Source: Telluria antibiotica (GTDB taxonomy: Bacteria > Pseudomonadota > Gammaproteobacteria > Burkholderiales > Burkholderiaceae_D). Taken from it: a stretch of DNA of 64,000 nucleotides. The stretch spans positions 62,001 to 126,000 of the forward strand of contig NZ_JAAQOM010000009.1 of assembly GCF_011682055.1 (NCBI RefSeq). Reading direction: 5' to 3'. Positions 7,328-16,253 of this stretch are shown here, piece by piece. The notes beneath the pieces are model-generated. The model was given only the letters and a program-made list of their open reading frames with translations. It did no database searches and was not told where the DNA came from. The translations under genes were made by a program, and so were the position numbers. Every line of letters begins with the position of its first letter. Positions within the stretch are counted from its first letter, which is position 1.

Positions 7328-8376
7328 GAGCGCTGCATCGGATGATTGCCGGGGTGGCCGCCGTGGCTGCCCTGGCCGGGTGCAGTACGCTTCCCGCGGC
7401 CAGCGGCGGCGCGGCACCCGCGACCACGTTTCACTGGACGACGAGCGCGCCGCTGATCCTGCCCCAGGCTGATGCGAGCCAGACGATCTACGGCGTCAAG
7501 GATCCGTCGATCATCCACGTGGACGGCAAGTACCACGTGTTCATGACGACGGCCGGATCCGCCGGCTGGGGCCTCGCCTATACGACTTTTACCGACTGGT
7601 CCGACGCGGCGTCCGCGAAAATCGTCCCGCTGGCGAAGTCGCCGATGGGGCCGGGCTATCGCGCCGCGCCGCAGGTCTTCTATTTCGCGCCGCAGAAGAC
7701 GTGGTATCTCGTGTACCAGGGCGGCGATCCGATGTATTCGACGACGCAGGACATCAACGACCCGATGTCGTGGAGCGCGCCGAAGCCGTTCTTCCCCGTC
7801 GTTCCCGACGTCGTCAAGCCGCCGCACGGTACCGGGTGGCTGGATTTCTGGGTGATCTGCGATGACGCCAAGTGCTATCTGTTCAACACGGACGACCACG
7901 GCCGCCTGCTGCGCTCCGAAACGGACATCCACCAGTTCCCGAACGGTTTCCATGACACCGTCGCCGTGATGACGGCAAAGACGGAGGACGTGTTCGAGGC
8001 GAGCAATACCTACCGGATCGCGAACACGAACACGTACATCACGCTCGTGGAAGCCATCTCGCCGCAAGGGCGCTACTTCCGCATCTGGAAGAGCGATGGC
8101 CTGGGCGGGACATGGGAGCCGTTTTCTTCCGCGCCGATGAACACGTTCGCGAGCCGCGACAACGTCGACGGGCTGTGGGCGACGGGTATTTCGCACGGCG
8201 AGATGATCCGCACGAACGTCGACCAGACGATGACGATCGACCCGTGCAAGCCGCTCGAATACCTGTTCCAGGGCGACGACCCGGCGGTGAAGGTCGACGA
8301 CTACATCAAGATCCCGTACCGCCTGGGCGTCATCACGGCGCAGGGCGACAATCCCGTGCGGGCGCTCTGCCGCTGA
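7324..8376 (+). CDS. GH62 alpha-L-arabinofuranosidase lipoprotein
   Basis: A 350-residue enzyme predicted to cleave arabinofuranose side chains from arabinoxylan or arabinan. The N-terminus (IAGVAAVAALAGC) is a lipoprotein signal with lipobox LAGC, so the enzyme is probably membrane-anchored. From residue 35 the sequence follows GH62 closely: FHWTTSAPLILP, YGVKDPSIIHVDGKYHVF, GYRAAPQVFYFAPQKTWYLV, WLDFWVICDDAKCYLF, VFEASNTYRI and GISHGEMIRTNVDQTMTIDP. The three catalytic acids expected for this inverting family are D60, D174 and E225. It overlaps the GH97 gene by 4 bases and is the last gene of the operon. GH62 is known mainly from fungi and actinobacteria, so its presence in a betaproteobacterium is notable. 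Confidence 0.9.
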   Translation: MRALHRMIAGVAAVAALAGCSTLPAASGGAAPATTFHWTTSAPLILPQADASQTIYGVKDPSIIHVDGKYHVFMTTAGSAGWGLAYTTFTDWSDAASAKIVPLAKSPMGPGYRAAPQVFYFAPQKTWYLVYQGGDPMYSTTQDINDPMSWSAPKPFFPVVPDVVKPPHGTGWLDFWVICDDAKCYLFNTDDHGRLLRSETDIHQFPNGFHDTVAVMTAKTEDVFEASNTYRIANTNTYITLVEAISPQGRYFRIWKSDGLGGTWEPFSSAPMNTFASRDNVDGLWATGISHGEMIRTNVDQTMTIDPCKPLEYLFQGDDPAVKVDDYIKIPYRLGVITAQGDNPVRALCR

Positions 8377-8378
8377 CG

Positions 8379-9080
8379 TCAGGCGCCGTGCGGCAAACCG
8401 AGGTTCTGGTTTGCCGGCACGGCGACGTCGATCAGCTTCGGTTTCGGCAGGTTCAATTCGCCCATCAGCTTGACGAAGTCGTCGCGCGAGCGGTTCGCGA
8501 GGCGGCTGTTGTGGCGCTTTTCCCAGCCGATCGTCGACACCGACTGGCCCTTGTAGTCGTGGCCCGGCCACACGCGCGTGGCATCGGGCAGCGCGAACAG
8601 CTTGCCCGTCACGCTGTCGTACAAAGCGTCGGCGCTGCCGCTCTGGAAGTCGGTGCGGCCGCAGCCGTCGATCAGCAGCGTATCGCCGGTGAACACGTTG
8701 CCGCGCCAGACATAGCACATGCTGCCCGCCGTGTGGCCCGGCGTGTGCAGCACGGCGATCGTTTCGCCGGCGCCGAATTCGAGGACGTCGCCGTCGTCGA
8801 GCTGGCGTTCCGCCGGCGCGATGCCGCAGCCGCGCGGCGCCGCGGCCCGCGCGCCCGTGCGCTCGCGCAGCATGCCCGCCGACGTCACGTGGTCGGCGTG
8901 CGCATGCGTTTCGAGCACGTAGGCGAGGCGCAGCCCGAGCCGCTCGAGGTGGCGCAGGTCGCGCTCGACGTTGTGGTCGACGGGGTCGATGATGACGGCG
9001 TCCTGGCCGCCCGGCGCGACAAGGATGTACGTGAACGTGGACGATTCGACGTCGAACAGCTGGATGGGATTCGGGTTCAT
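8379..9080 (-). CDS. persulfide dioxygenase-like metallo-beta-lactamase fold protein
   Basis: A 233-residue non-heme iron enzyme of the ETHE1/Blh group, expected to oxidise glutathione persulfide to sulfite plus glutathione in the cytoplasm. Visible motifs are the metal-binding THAHADH, then HTPGHTAGS, FTGDTLLIDGCGRTDFQ and WPGHDYKG, in the order and spacing of the family. The C-terminal ANQNLGLPHG is also typical. It is the last gene of a five-gene minus-strand operon headed by a BigR-type repressor, the usual arrangement for sulfide detoxification. Its stop meets the stop of the GH62 gene tail to tail in TGACGTCA. Confidence 0.88.
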   Translation of the reverse strand: MNPNPIQLFDVESSTFTYILVAPGGQDAVIIDPVDHNVERDLRHLERLGLRLAYVLETHAHADHVTSAGMLRERTGARAAAPRGCGIAPAERQLDDGDVLEFGAGETIAVLHTPGHTAGSMCYVWRGNVFTGDTLLIDGCGRTDFQSGSADALYDSVTGKLFALPDATRVWPGHDYKGQSVSTIGWEKRHNSRLANRSRDDFVKLMGELNLPKPKLIDVAVPANQNLGLPHGA

Positions 9081-9105
9081 GTCTGCTCCTGGAATGGGGA
9101 CGATT

Positions 9106-9903
9106 TTACTGCAAGGCCTTGACGATCATGCCGGCCGCCACCAGCGCAGACACTCCAGCGAACGCCATCTGCAGGTGCGGGCCGGACAGGCGAGCGGACA
9201 GCGAGCGGCCGCCGAGCATGCCGGCCAGTGCGCCGGCCGCGAAGGGCAGGGCGATGCCCCACGCGAGGCCGCCACTGGCCGCACTGGTGACGACACCCGC
9301 GGCCGAGATCAGCGCGATGACGGCCAGCGACGTCGCCACGGCCGACTGCATCGCCAGGTCGGTGTAGCGCTGCAGCGCGGGCACCATCACGAAGCCGCCG
9401 CCGACGCCCAGCAGGCCCGATAGCAAGCCCGCGACGGAGCCGGACAGCACGAGCGCGCGGGCGCAGGGCCGCGTCCACACGAAGCGGCCCGTGGCGGCAT
9501 CGCGTACGCACACGGGCACCGGCCGGGGGGCTGGGCTCGCTGGGCCTTTGCGCCGCGCGTTGCCGAACGTGTTGAAGGCGACGTACAGCAAGGTGAATGC
9601 GAACAGCACGCTGAGCCAGCGGTTGTCGACACGGCGCGCGAGCCACAGCCCGGCCGGCGAACATACCATGCCCGTGACGGCGACGAGCATGGCGGCGCGG
9701 TAGCGCACGACGCCGGCGCGCAAGCCGAGGATCGCCCCGAGGCAGGCCGCCATGCCGACCGCCAGCAACCCGATGGGGCCGGCCTGCGCCATGCCGATGT
9801 GGGTGCCGAAGACGAGCAGGGGCACGGCGAGGATGCCGCCGCCGGCGCCGGTCAGCGCGAGGATCAGGCCGACGGCCAGGCCGAGTGCGAGCGGGATCAT
9901 CAT
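9106..9903 (-). CDS. TauE/SafE-family sulfite/anion exporter
   Basis: A 265-residue inner-membrane protein with about eight hydrophobic segments and the duplicated glycine-rich motifs of the family: ALTGAGGGILAVPLLVF at residues 15-32 and LLGVGGGFVMVPALQ in the second half, where the repeat starts. In BigR operons such proteins are thought to remove sulfite made by the persulfide dioxygenase encoded next to it. The gene is 13 bases downstream of the YeeE gene at 9917 and 25 bases upstream of the dioxygenase gene, all on one strand. Confidence 0.82.
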   Translation of the reverse strand: MMIPLALGLAVGLILALTGAGGGILAVPLLVFGTHIGMAQAGPIGLLAVGMAACLGAILGLRAGVVRYRAAMLVAVTGMVCSPAGLWLARRVDNRWLSVLFAFTLLYVAFNTFGNARRKGPASPAPRPVPVCVRDAATGRFVWTRPCARALVLSGSVAGLLSGLLGVGGGFVMVPALQRYTDLAMQSAVATSLAVIALISAAGVVTSAASGGLAWGIALPFAAGALAGMLGGRSLSARLSGPHLQMAFAGVSALVAAGMIVKALQ

Positions 9904-9916
9904 GGGCGTGCCCCGG

Positions 9917-10354
9917 TCAGGCCCTGCGCTGGCGGAGCGCGGCGCGGCCGCGTTCGAGGAATTCGAAGACGACCATCCCGGCCACCATCGCGCCCGTGAA
10001 GATCATCACCTTGGCGTCGCCGGTCGCCAGCGACGCGAGGGCGGGTCCGGGACAGAAGCCCGCGAGGCCCCAGCCGGCGCCGAATGCGAGCCCGCCCAGC
10101 ACGAGGCGGCGGTCGATCCGGGTTGCGGTCGGCAGGCGCATGGCATCACCCAGCAGCGCGCGCTCGCGCCGGCCGGCGAGGCGGAAGGCGACGAGGCCGA
10201 CGAGGATGGCGCCGCCCATGACGAGGGCCAGCGACGGGTCCCAGTCGCCCGCGAGGTCGAGGAAGCCCTGGACCTTGGCGGGATCCGTCATCCCCGCGAG
10301 GATGAGGCCGATCCCGAACACGAGGCCCACGATGAAGGCGGTGACGATGTGCAT
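9917..10354 (-). CDS. YeeE/YedE half-size thiosulfate/sulfur transporter subunit
   Basis: A 145-residue membrane protein with four hydrophobic stretches and the family signature FGAGWGLAGFCPGPALASL, whose Cys in the FCPGP motif is the residue that contacts sulfur substrates in YeeE. The N-terminal half contains VFGIGLILAGMTDPAKVQGFLD, also typical. GGAGATACC lies just before the ATG at 10354. Paired with the next gene upstream, it forms a two-protein version of the usual single YeeE permease, as in BigR and PmpAB-type operons. Confidence 0.85.
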   Translation of the reverse strand: MHIVTAFIVGLVFGIGLILAGMTDPAKVQGFLDLAGDWDPSLALVMGGAILVGLVAFRLAGRRERALLGDAMRLPTATRIDRRLVLGGLAFGAGWGLAGFCPGPALASLATGDAKVMIFTGAMVAGMVVFEFLERGRAALRQRRA

Positions 10355-10363
10355 GGTATCTCC

Positions 10364-10795
10364 TCAGGCGACTACGTGGCGCAGTACGAAGACGGTCGCG
10401 AAGCCGGCCGCCATGAACGATACGGTGGCGACCAGCGACCGTGGCGACAGGCGCGCCAGGCCGCACACGCCATGCCCGCTCGTGCATCCGGAGCCGTAGC
10501 GGGTGCCGAGTCCGACGAGCAGGCCGGCCGCAGCCAGGGTGCCGGCGCCGGCGTCGATGCGGACGGCGGGCAGCGGCGCGAACAGCGCCCAGGCGAGCGG
10601 CGCGGCCACGAGGCCGGCCAGGAAGGCGGTGCGCCAGGCGACGTCGCCGGGCACCGGCCGGAGCAGGCCGCCGAGGATGCCGCTGATGCCCGCGATGCGC
10701 CCGTTGACCAGCACGAAGGCCGCGGCCGCGAGGCCGATCAGCAGGCCGCCGGCCAGCGCCGGCCAGGGCGTGAAATGAGTCCAGTCAATCGTCAT
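10364..10795 (-). CDS. YeeE/YedE half-size thiosulfate/sulfur transporter subunit
   Basis: A 143-residue membrane protein, partner of the neighbouring half-size YeeE. It has GGLLIGLAAAAFVLVNGRIAGISG near the N-terminus and GLGTRYGSGCTSGHGVCGLARL, the GCTSGHG motif that carries the substrate cysteine in this family. The start at 10795 is inside the end of the repressor gene (11-base overlap) and is preceded by GGGAGAA, so it is translated from the repressor transcript. Likely role: import of thiosulfate or another sulfane sulfur species. Confidence 0.85.
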   Translation of the reverse strand: MTIDWTHFTPWPALAGGLLIGLAAAAFVLVNGRIAGISGILGGLLRPVPGDVAWRTAFLAGLVAAPLAWALFAPLPAVRIDAGAGTLAAAGLLVGLGTRYGSGCTSGHGVCGLARLSPRSLVATVSFMAAGFATVFVLRHVVA

Positions 10796-11126
10796 GGCGT
10801 TCTCCCTGCGGTGTGGGGCAGTACAACTCGTACAAGACCTGCAGCACGGCCACGGCCTCCTTGCTGGCGAGGGTGTAGTAGATCTGCTTGCCTTCGCGGC
10901 GCGTCGCGACGAGCTTTTCCTCGCGCAGCACGCCGAGCTGCTGCGATAGCGTCGGTTGCTGGATGCCCAGCCTCGTCTCCAGGTCGCTCACGCAGAACTC
11001 GCCCTGCGTCAATTGGCACAGCAGCAGCAGGCGGTCGGCATTGCCGAGTGTCTTCAGTAGCGCGCATGCCTGTGCCGCGGCGGCCTGCATGTCCGTTACG
11101 TCGAATTTGTCTTGATGGTATGCCAA
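10785..11126 (-). CDS. bigR: ArsR-family persulfide-responsive repressor (BigR/SqrR type)
   Basis: A winged-helix repressor of about 113 residues. The helix-turn-helix region reads LETRLGIQQPTLSQQLGVLR, followed by the wing VATRREGKQIYY. Two cysteines, in QGEFCVSDL and VLYELYCPT, stand where BigR and SqrR form the disulfide or tetrasulfide link that releases DNA. It is the first gene of the sulfur operon and its own promoter is buried in two dyads, so autorepression relieved by persulfide is likely. The start may be the TTG at 11126, supported by AGAGG 8 bases upstream, or the ATG giving MQAAAAQACALL at 11090; homologues fit either. Confidence 0.85.
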   Translation of the reverse strand: MAYHQDKFDVTDMQAAAAQACALLKTLGNADRLLLLCQLTQGEFCVSDLETRLGIQQPTLSQQLGVLREEKLVATRREGKQIYYTLASKEAVAVLQVLYELYCPTPQGERHDD

Positions 11127-11154
11127 CTTCGGCCTCTTTGGGTACAATCTGTTC

Positions 11155-11198
11155 GGACACATTATATGTCCCAACAATCTATTCGTCAATAGATTGTT
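11155..11198 (-). promoter_or_regulatory. bigR promoter with two overlapping operator dyads
   Basis: On the minus strand a -35 box TTGACG (11184-11189) and a -10 box TATAAT (11161-11166) are 17 bases apart. The -10 box lies inside the near-palindrome GGACATATAATGTGTCC (11155-11171), and the -35 box is in the spacer and right arm of a second dyad with perfect arms AACAATCTAT and ATAGATTGTT (11173-11198). A repressor on either dyad would block RNA polymerase. The region also separates the operon from the divergent c-di-GMP gene. Confidence 0.75.
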
Positions 11199-11310
11199 CA
11201 GCCGGACTCCGCCCGCTCCGGTCTTCTCGTATTGACACAATTTTGCGGATATACTCCACTCGCCTGCGAAGGCCCGCGACACTTTTACGAACCGCGCCTG
11301 GAATCCGCCT

Positions 11311-14262
11311 TTGAGCCCGTTGAATACCCCATTCCGCATCGACCGTATCTGCATCGCGCTTCTGTGTTGCTTCCTGTTCGTCGCGGAGGCGGGCATTGCG
11401 CGGGCGGCGCTGCCGGCGCTGGTGCGCGTCGGCGTCTACGACAATTCGCCCAAGCTGTTCGTCGACGGTAACGGCCATGCCGCCGGCATCCTCATCGACC
11501 TGCTGGACAAGACGGCCGCGGCCGAGGGTTGGACGGTGCAGTACGTGCCATGCACCTGGGCGGCATGCGTGGCGCAGCTCGCGCGCGGCGAGATCGACCT
11601 GCTGCCCGACGTCGCCTATACGGAGGAGCGCGCCCGCATGTTCGCGTTCCACGACGTGCCCGCGCTGCTCAGCTGGTCGCAGTTGTACCGCGGTGGCCGG
11701 GTGAAGGTGGCGTCGATCGTCGACCTGCGCGACAAGCGGATCGCCGTCCTGGACGGCTCCGTGCAGGCGGCTTACCTGACGTCACTGCTGGGCGCCTATG
11801 GATTGACGCCCCGTTTCGTCGTCGCGCCGTCGTTCGACGAGGCATTCCGGCTCGTGCGCGACGGCAAGGCAGACCTCGCGGCGGCGAATAATTTTTACGG
11901 CGATGTCCACGCGCAGCAGTACGGCTTGAGCGCCACGCCCATCGTGTTCATGCCGACGCGGCTGTTCTATGCGGCGCGTCCCGGCCTGCCGCCGGCATTT
12001 CATGCAGCCCTCGACCGCCACCTGCGCGCGTGGCAGGCCGATTCCGATTCCGTCTATTTCGCGGTGCTGAAGCGCTGGCAGCTCGAGGGCCCGGCGCAAC
12101 GCATCAACGAGCGCACGGCCTGGTTGCTCCTGTTGTCCGCCACGCTGCTCGTCGTCGCCGTGGCCGCGGCGCTGCGGTTCCGGGGCCAGGCCGCCCACCG
12201 TGCGCGTGCGCTGCGCGACACCGAGAACAACCTGTCGCTCATCCTGAACAGCGTCGATTCGCTCGTGTACATCAAGGATGCGGATTTCCGCTACCGCTAC
12301 GTCAACGACGCGCTGTGCCGGATGCTGGGCCTGTCCGCCGCCGAGATCCTCGGCAAGGACGACTTCGCGCTGTTCGAACCGGGCCTTGCCGCCGAACTGC
12401 GCGCGCACGACCTGCAAGCCATGACGGCCGCCGAGCCGCTGCTGTTCGAGGAGTCCGTCGTTCTGGACGGCGCACGGCGGGCGTATCTGTCGACGAAGAT
12501 GGCGCTGGCGCTGGGCGACGGCGGCGCGCGCTCGCTGTGCGGCGTGTCCAGCGACGTCACGTCGAGGAAGCGCATGGAGGAATCGGTGCGCATCGCCGCC
12601 ACCGTGTTCGAGTCGCACGAGGGCATGCTCGTGCTGGACCGTACGCGCGCGGTGATCGATGCGAACGCCGGGTTCTGCGCGATGAGCGGTTACGGCCGCG
12701 ACGAATTATTGGGCGAGCGCGAATTGCCGTTCCGGCTCGAACAGGGTGGCTGCGATCTGGACGCATCGTTCTGGGAAGCGGTCGACAGCGAGCACAAATG
12801 GCACGGCAGCGCGTACAGCCGGCGCAAGGACGCGACGCCGTACCCGGTGCTGCTGACGATCAGCGCCGTGCCGGACGACGATGGGCACATCGCCAATTAC
12901 GTGTGCACGGTATCGGACATCACGGAACTCAAGCAGGTCCAGGAACGCAACCAGCGCCTGGCCTACTACGACGACTTGACGGGCCTGCCCAATCGCCGCC
13001 TGCTGTTCGAACGCATCCACGCCTGCGTCGCCGCGTCGCGCGACGAACCGCAGGTGGGCGCCTTGCTGTTCCTCGACCTGGACAACTTCAAGGACTTGAA
13101 CGACACGCGCGGCCACAGCGCCGGCGACCAGCTGCTGCTGCAGGTGGCGCAGCGCGTCGGCGCCTGCGTGCGCGCCGGCGACACCGTGGCGCGCGTGGGC
13201 GGCGACGAATTCGTCGTCATGCTGGACGCCGTCGGCACCAACGATGAGGAAGCGCGGCTGCACGCCGAGGTGTTGGCGGAAAAGGTGCTGGCGGTCGTGG
13301 CCGCGCCGTACGTGATCGACGGCTTGCCGCATCATGCCAGCTGCAGCATCGGCGTCACCCTGTGCGCGCACAGCCACGAGGCGCTCGACACGTTGATGAA
13401 ACGGGGCGACCTGGCGATGTACCAGGCCAAGGCGGACGGGCGCAACGTGGTGCGCTTCTTCGAGACGTGGATGGAGGACGCGGTGGCGCGGCGCACCCGG
13501 CTCGAAGGGGAGCTGCGCGAGGCCCTCGCGACCGGGCAGTTCGAGCTGTATTACCAGCCGCAGGTCGAGGGCGATCGCGTCGTCGGCGCCGAGGCCCTGC
13601 TGCGCTGGCACCATCCGCGGCGCGGCCTGATCGGCCCCGTCGAGTTCATCCCCGTCGCGGAAAGCACCGACCTGATCCTGCCGATGGGCGCCTGGGTGCT
13701 GCGCGCGGCCTGCGAACAGCTGGCGCGCTGGAAGGCGGCACCGCACAGCGCCCACCTGACGGTCGCGGTGAACATCAGCATCCGCCAGCTCATGGAAGAC
13801 AACTTCGTGCGCGACACGCTGGCCATCATCGCCGCCACGGGCGCGGACGCCGGCTGCCTCAAGCTCGAGCTCACGGAATCGATGGTCATCGAAGGCGTCG
13901 AAGAGACCATCGCGAAGATGGAAGCGTTGCGGCGCCACGGCGTCCGCTTCCTCCTGGACGATTTCGGCACAGGGTATTCGTCGCTGGCTTACCTGAAGCG
14001 GCTGCCGCTCGAACAGCTCAAGATCGACCGGTCGTTCGTGCGCGACATCCTCGTCGATCCGAACGACGCGTCGATCGCCCGCAGTATCGTCGCGCTGGCC
14101 CAGGCGCTCGGCCTGTCGATCATCGCCGAGGGCGTCGAGACGGCCGCCCAGCGCGACAAGCTGCTGGAACTGGGCTGCCCCCGTTTCCAGGGCTACCTGT
14201 ACGGACGGCCGATGCCCGTGGCCGACTTCGACGACCTGGTCGTCGCCCCCGTGACGCAATGA
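11311..14262 (+). CDS. sensor with GGDEF and EAL domains (c-di-GMP enzyme)
   Basis: A 983-residue inner-membrane signalling protein. Order: signal or membrane segment (residues 11-32), a periplasmic SBP_bac_3 solute-binding domain (about 38-255, starting VRVGVYDNSPKLF), a transmembrane helix (WLLLLSATLLVVAVAAAL), two PAS domains (about 300-550), GGDEF (about 560-720) and EAL (about 730-975). The cyclase site is intact (RVGGDEFVVM) with an RxxD inhibitory site (RAGD) five residues before it. The phosphodiesterase site is also intact: EALLRW, LLDDFGTGYSSLAYLKRLP and KIDRSFV. It may both make and break c-di-GMP in answer to a periplasmic small molecule. Start is a TTG at 11311, or another TTG at 11320. 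Confidence 0.88.
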   Translation: MSPLNTPFRIDRICIALLCCFLFVAEAGIARAALPALVRVGVYDNSPKLFVDGNGHAAGILIDLLDKTAAAEGWTVQYVPCTWAACVAQLARGEIDLLPDVAYTEERARMFAFHDVPALLSWSQLYRGGRVKVASIVDLRDKRIAVLDGSVQAAYLTSLLGAYGLTPRFVVAPSFDEAFRLVRDGKADLAAANNFYGDVHAQQYGLSATPIVFMPTRLFYAARPGLPPAFHAALDRHLRAWQADSDSVYFAVLKRWQLEGPAQRINERTAWLLLLSATLLVVAVAAALRFRGQAAHRARALRDTENNLSLILNSVDSLVYIKDADFRYRYVNDALCRMLGLSAAEILGKDDFALFEPGLAAELRAHDLQAMTAAEPLLFEESVVLDGARRAYLSTKMALALGDGGARSLCGVSSDVTSRKRMEESVRIAATVFESHEGMLVLDRTRAVIDANAGFCAMSGYGRDELLGERELPFRLEQGGCDLDASFWEAVDSEHKWHGSAYSRRKDATPYPVLLTISAVPDDDGHIANYVCTVSDITELKQVQERNQRLAYYDDLTGLPNRRLLFERIHACVAASRDEPQVGALLFLDLDNFKDLNDTRGHSAGDQLLLQVAQRVGACVRAGDTVARVGGDEFVVMLDAVGTNDEEARLHAEVLAEKVLAVVAAPYVIDGLPHHASCSIGVTLCAHSHEALDTLMKRGDLAMYQAKADGRNVVRFFETWMEDAVARRTRLEGELREALATGQFELYYQPQVEGDRVVGAEALLRWHHPRRGLIGPVEFIPVAESTDLILPMGAWVLRAACEQLARWKAAPHSAHLTVAVNISIRQLMEDNFVRDTLAIIAATGADAGCLKLELTESMVIEGVEETIAKMEALRRHGVRFLLDDFGTGYSSLAYLKRLPLEQLKIDRSFVRDILVDPNDASIARSIVALAQALGLSIIAEGVETAAQRDKLLELGCPRFQGYLYGRPMPVADFDDLVVAPVTQ

Positions 14263-14299
14263 GCGGCGCCACGCGTGCGGGCGCGGCGCCGCGTCCCGC

Positions 14300-16216
14300 T
14301 TAGCGGGCCTGCGCGGACGACAGCAGCGCGGCGCCGCCCCAGGTCACAGGCAGCTGCTCGTTGACGCCGCCCGTGCTCTTCGCCACCAGTTCGACGACCT
14401 TGGCGCCGCCGACGTCGGCGGACAGCGCCTGCGCCGGCTGGCCCCAGCGCAGCGGCTTGCTCTTCGCGAGCAGCTTGCCGTCGCCGTAGATCATGAACGT
14501 GACGGCATGCGTGCGGTCGCGCGCGGAATCGTCGACGCCGACGTGCGCCTCGATGCGGCGGTAGTCGCCGTTGCGCACTTCGAGGCGCGAATTGGCCAGG
14601 ATGCCGATGCCGGCGGCGTAGGGCGTACCGGCGATCTGCAGCAGCTGGCCGTAGGGCGTGCTGTCGGCGCGCGCGCCGCCCCAGCCGGCATACATCGGGC
14701 GCTCGCCGCCGCCCTTGGTGCCGGTCCAGCCGAACGACGAGCGGAATACGGTCGGGTCGACTTGCGGCGTCGTCACGCCGTCGACGGCCGGGTTCACGCT
14801 GCCCGGCACTTCCGACAGGTACACGCCTTGCGCCAGCGCGCGCGTGCCCTGGACGCGGAAGATGCGCGTCTCGCGCGGTGCCACGTGGACCTTGGTCTCG
14901 TTCGTGAACGTCGTGTCGGCCTTGGACCAGAGGTCGGTCAGCTTGATCGGGGCGTCCTTGCGGAGCTTCAGGTGGTCGGCCGTCAGGTCGGCATCGACCG
15001 CAGCGAAGCCGCGGTTGAAGACGGCGACGGCCTTGTCGCCCGACGCCAGCGTCTTGACGAGGATTTCCAGGTCGTCCGCGTCGTACGCGAGCACGGCCTG
15101 GTTGCCGGCCGGGTCCTGGTTGAGGGCGATGATGTCGGCGTTGCCGAAGATGTCGATCAGCGCCTGCGGCGTCGTGCGCAGGTCGGCGCCCGTCATCAGC
15201 GGCGAGTTCAGCATGGCCCACAGGGTGAAATGCGACTTCGCTTCGACGAGGTGGTTCGCATCGAAGTCGCCGGCGCCGATGAACAGCATGTCGGGGTCGT
15301 TCCAGCTGCCCGGATGGCCGTACAGCTCGCGGCGCACGGCGCTGTCCAGGTTACTCAGCAGGCGGCTCCATTGCGGGCGGATGTCGTCGCTCGTGCGCGA
15401 GATATTGCCGAAGTTCTTGCCCCATGCGCGCACGTCGCCGGCACCCCACACGCACAGCGACAGCAGGAAGTCGCCATCGGGATTGCTGCGCTTCAGCGCG
15501 TCGTTGATCTGCGTGAATTCCGCCTGCACGGCGGGGATGTCGGAGCGGGCGACGGATTCCAGGTCCAGGATGGGCTTGAGCGCGCGGTAGTCACCCGACT
15601 TGACTTTCGGGCTGTCCGCGCCGTACGCACGCACGCCGCAGCCGTCGACCTTGATGAAGTCGAAGCCCCAGTCGCGGAAGAACAGGGCGATGTCCTGGTC
15701 GATGTGGCCGTACAGGCCCACTTCGCGTTCCAGTATGCTGCCCTTCGGCAGGTTCGGGTCGTCGCCGCCATACGCCTGCGAACACGTGTTGCGGCCCAGG
15801 TCGGAGTAGATGCCGGCCTTCAGGCCCATCGCGTGCAGCTTGTCGGTGAACGGACGGAAGCCGCCGTTGACGGTGGAGGGGAAGCGGTCCGGGCGGGCCT
15901 CCAGGCGGCCGTCCGGCTCGTGACGGCGCAGCGCCCAGCCGTCGTCGATGTTGATGTAGCGGTAGCCCTTGGCGGCAAGGCCGCTGTCGACGATGCGCTG
16001 TGCGGCGCCCATGATTTTTTCTTCGTCGATGTTGGTGCCGAATGCATTCCAGCTGCTCCAGCCCATGGGCGGCGTGGTGGCGCGGCCGGCCGTGTAGGCG
16101 CTCCAGTGCGCCGTCGGCGCCAGCGGATCGGTGGCGGCGTGCGCCGCGACCGTGGCGAACAACAGGGGTATCAGGGCCAGGCGGGGCAGCCGGCGTAAGG
16201 TCCTTTGCGCTTGCAT
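14300..16216 (-). CDS. secreted alpha-galactosidase, GH27, with NPCBM-like domain
   Basis: A 638-residue enzyme that would release terminal alpha-galactose (or a related sugar) by a retaining mechanism. The ATG at 16216 follows GGAG with 6-base spacing; the in-frame ATG at 16228 is less well placed. A signal peptide (LALIPLLFATVAAHAA) precedes the GH27 core, which shows PPMGWSSWNAFGTN, YINIDDGWA, FIKVDGCG with the likely nucleophile Asp, and ISRTSDDIRPQW with the likely acid/base. After the barrel and the beta domain, the last 170 residues (from GVYLSEVPGS) look like an NPCBM-type carbohydrate-binding domain. It stands alone between two unrelated minus- and plus-strand genes. Confidence 0.9.
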   Translation of the reverse strand: MQAQRTLRRLPRLALIPLLFATVAAHAATDPLAPTAHWSAYTAGRATTPPMGWSSWNAFGTNIDEEKIMGAAQRIVDSGLAAKGYRYINIDDGWALRRHEPDGRLEARPDRFPSTVNGGFRPFTDKLHAMGLKAGIYSDLGRNTCSQAYGGDDPNLPKGSILEREVGLYGHIDQDIALFFRDWGFDFIKVDGCGVRAYGADSPKVKSGDYRALKPILDLESVARSDIPAVQAEFTQINDALKRSNPDGDFLLSLCVWGAGDVRAWGKNFGNISRTSDDIRPQWSRLLSNLDSAVRRELYGHPGSWNDPDMLFIGAGDFDANHLVEAKSHFTLWAMLNSPLMTGADLRTTPQALIDIFGNADIIALNQDPAGNQAVLAYDADDLEILVKTLASGDKAVAVFNRGFAAVDADLTADHLKLRKDAPIKLTDLWSKADTTFTNETKVHVAPRETRIFRVQGTRALAQGVYLSEVPGSVNPAVDGVTTPQVDPTVFRSSFGWTGTKGGGERPMYAGWGGARADSTPYGQLLQIAGTPYAAGIGILANSRLEVRNGDYRRIEAHVGVDDSARDRTHAVTFMIYGDGKLLAKSKPLRWGQPAQALSADVGGAKVVELVAKSTGGVNEQLPVTWGGAALLSSAQAR

Positions 16217-16253
16217 CAGGGTCTCCATGCGATGTTTGAACGTTAACGACTGA

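Noticed and set aside
11232..11252. TTGACA followed by TATACT as a promoter for the GGDEF-EAL gene
   Set aside because: The spacing is only 12 bases, too short for sigma-70.
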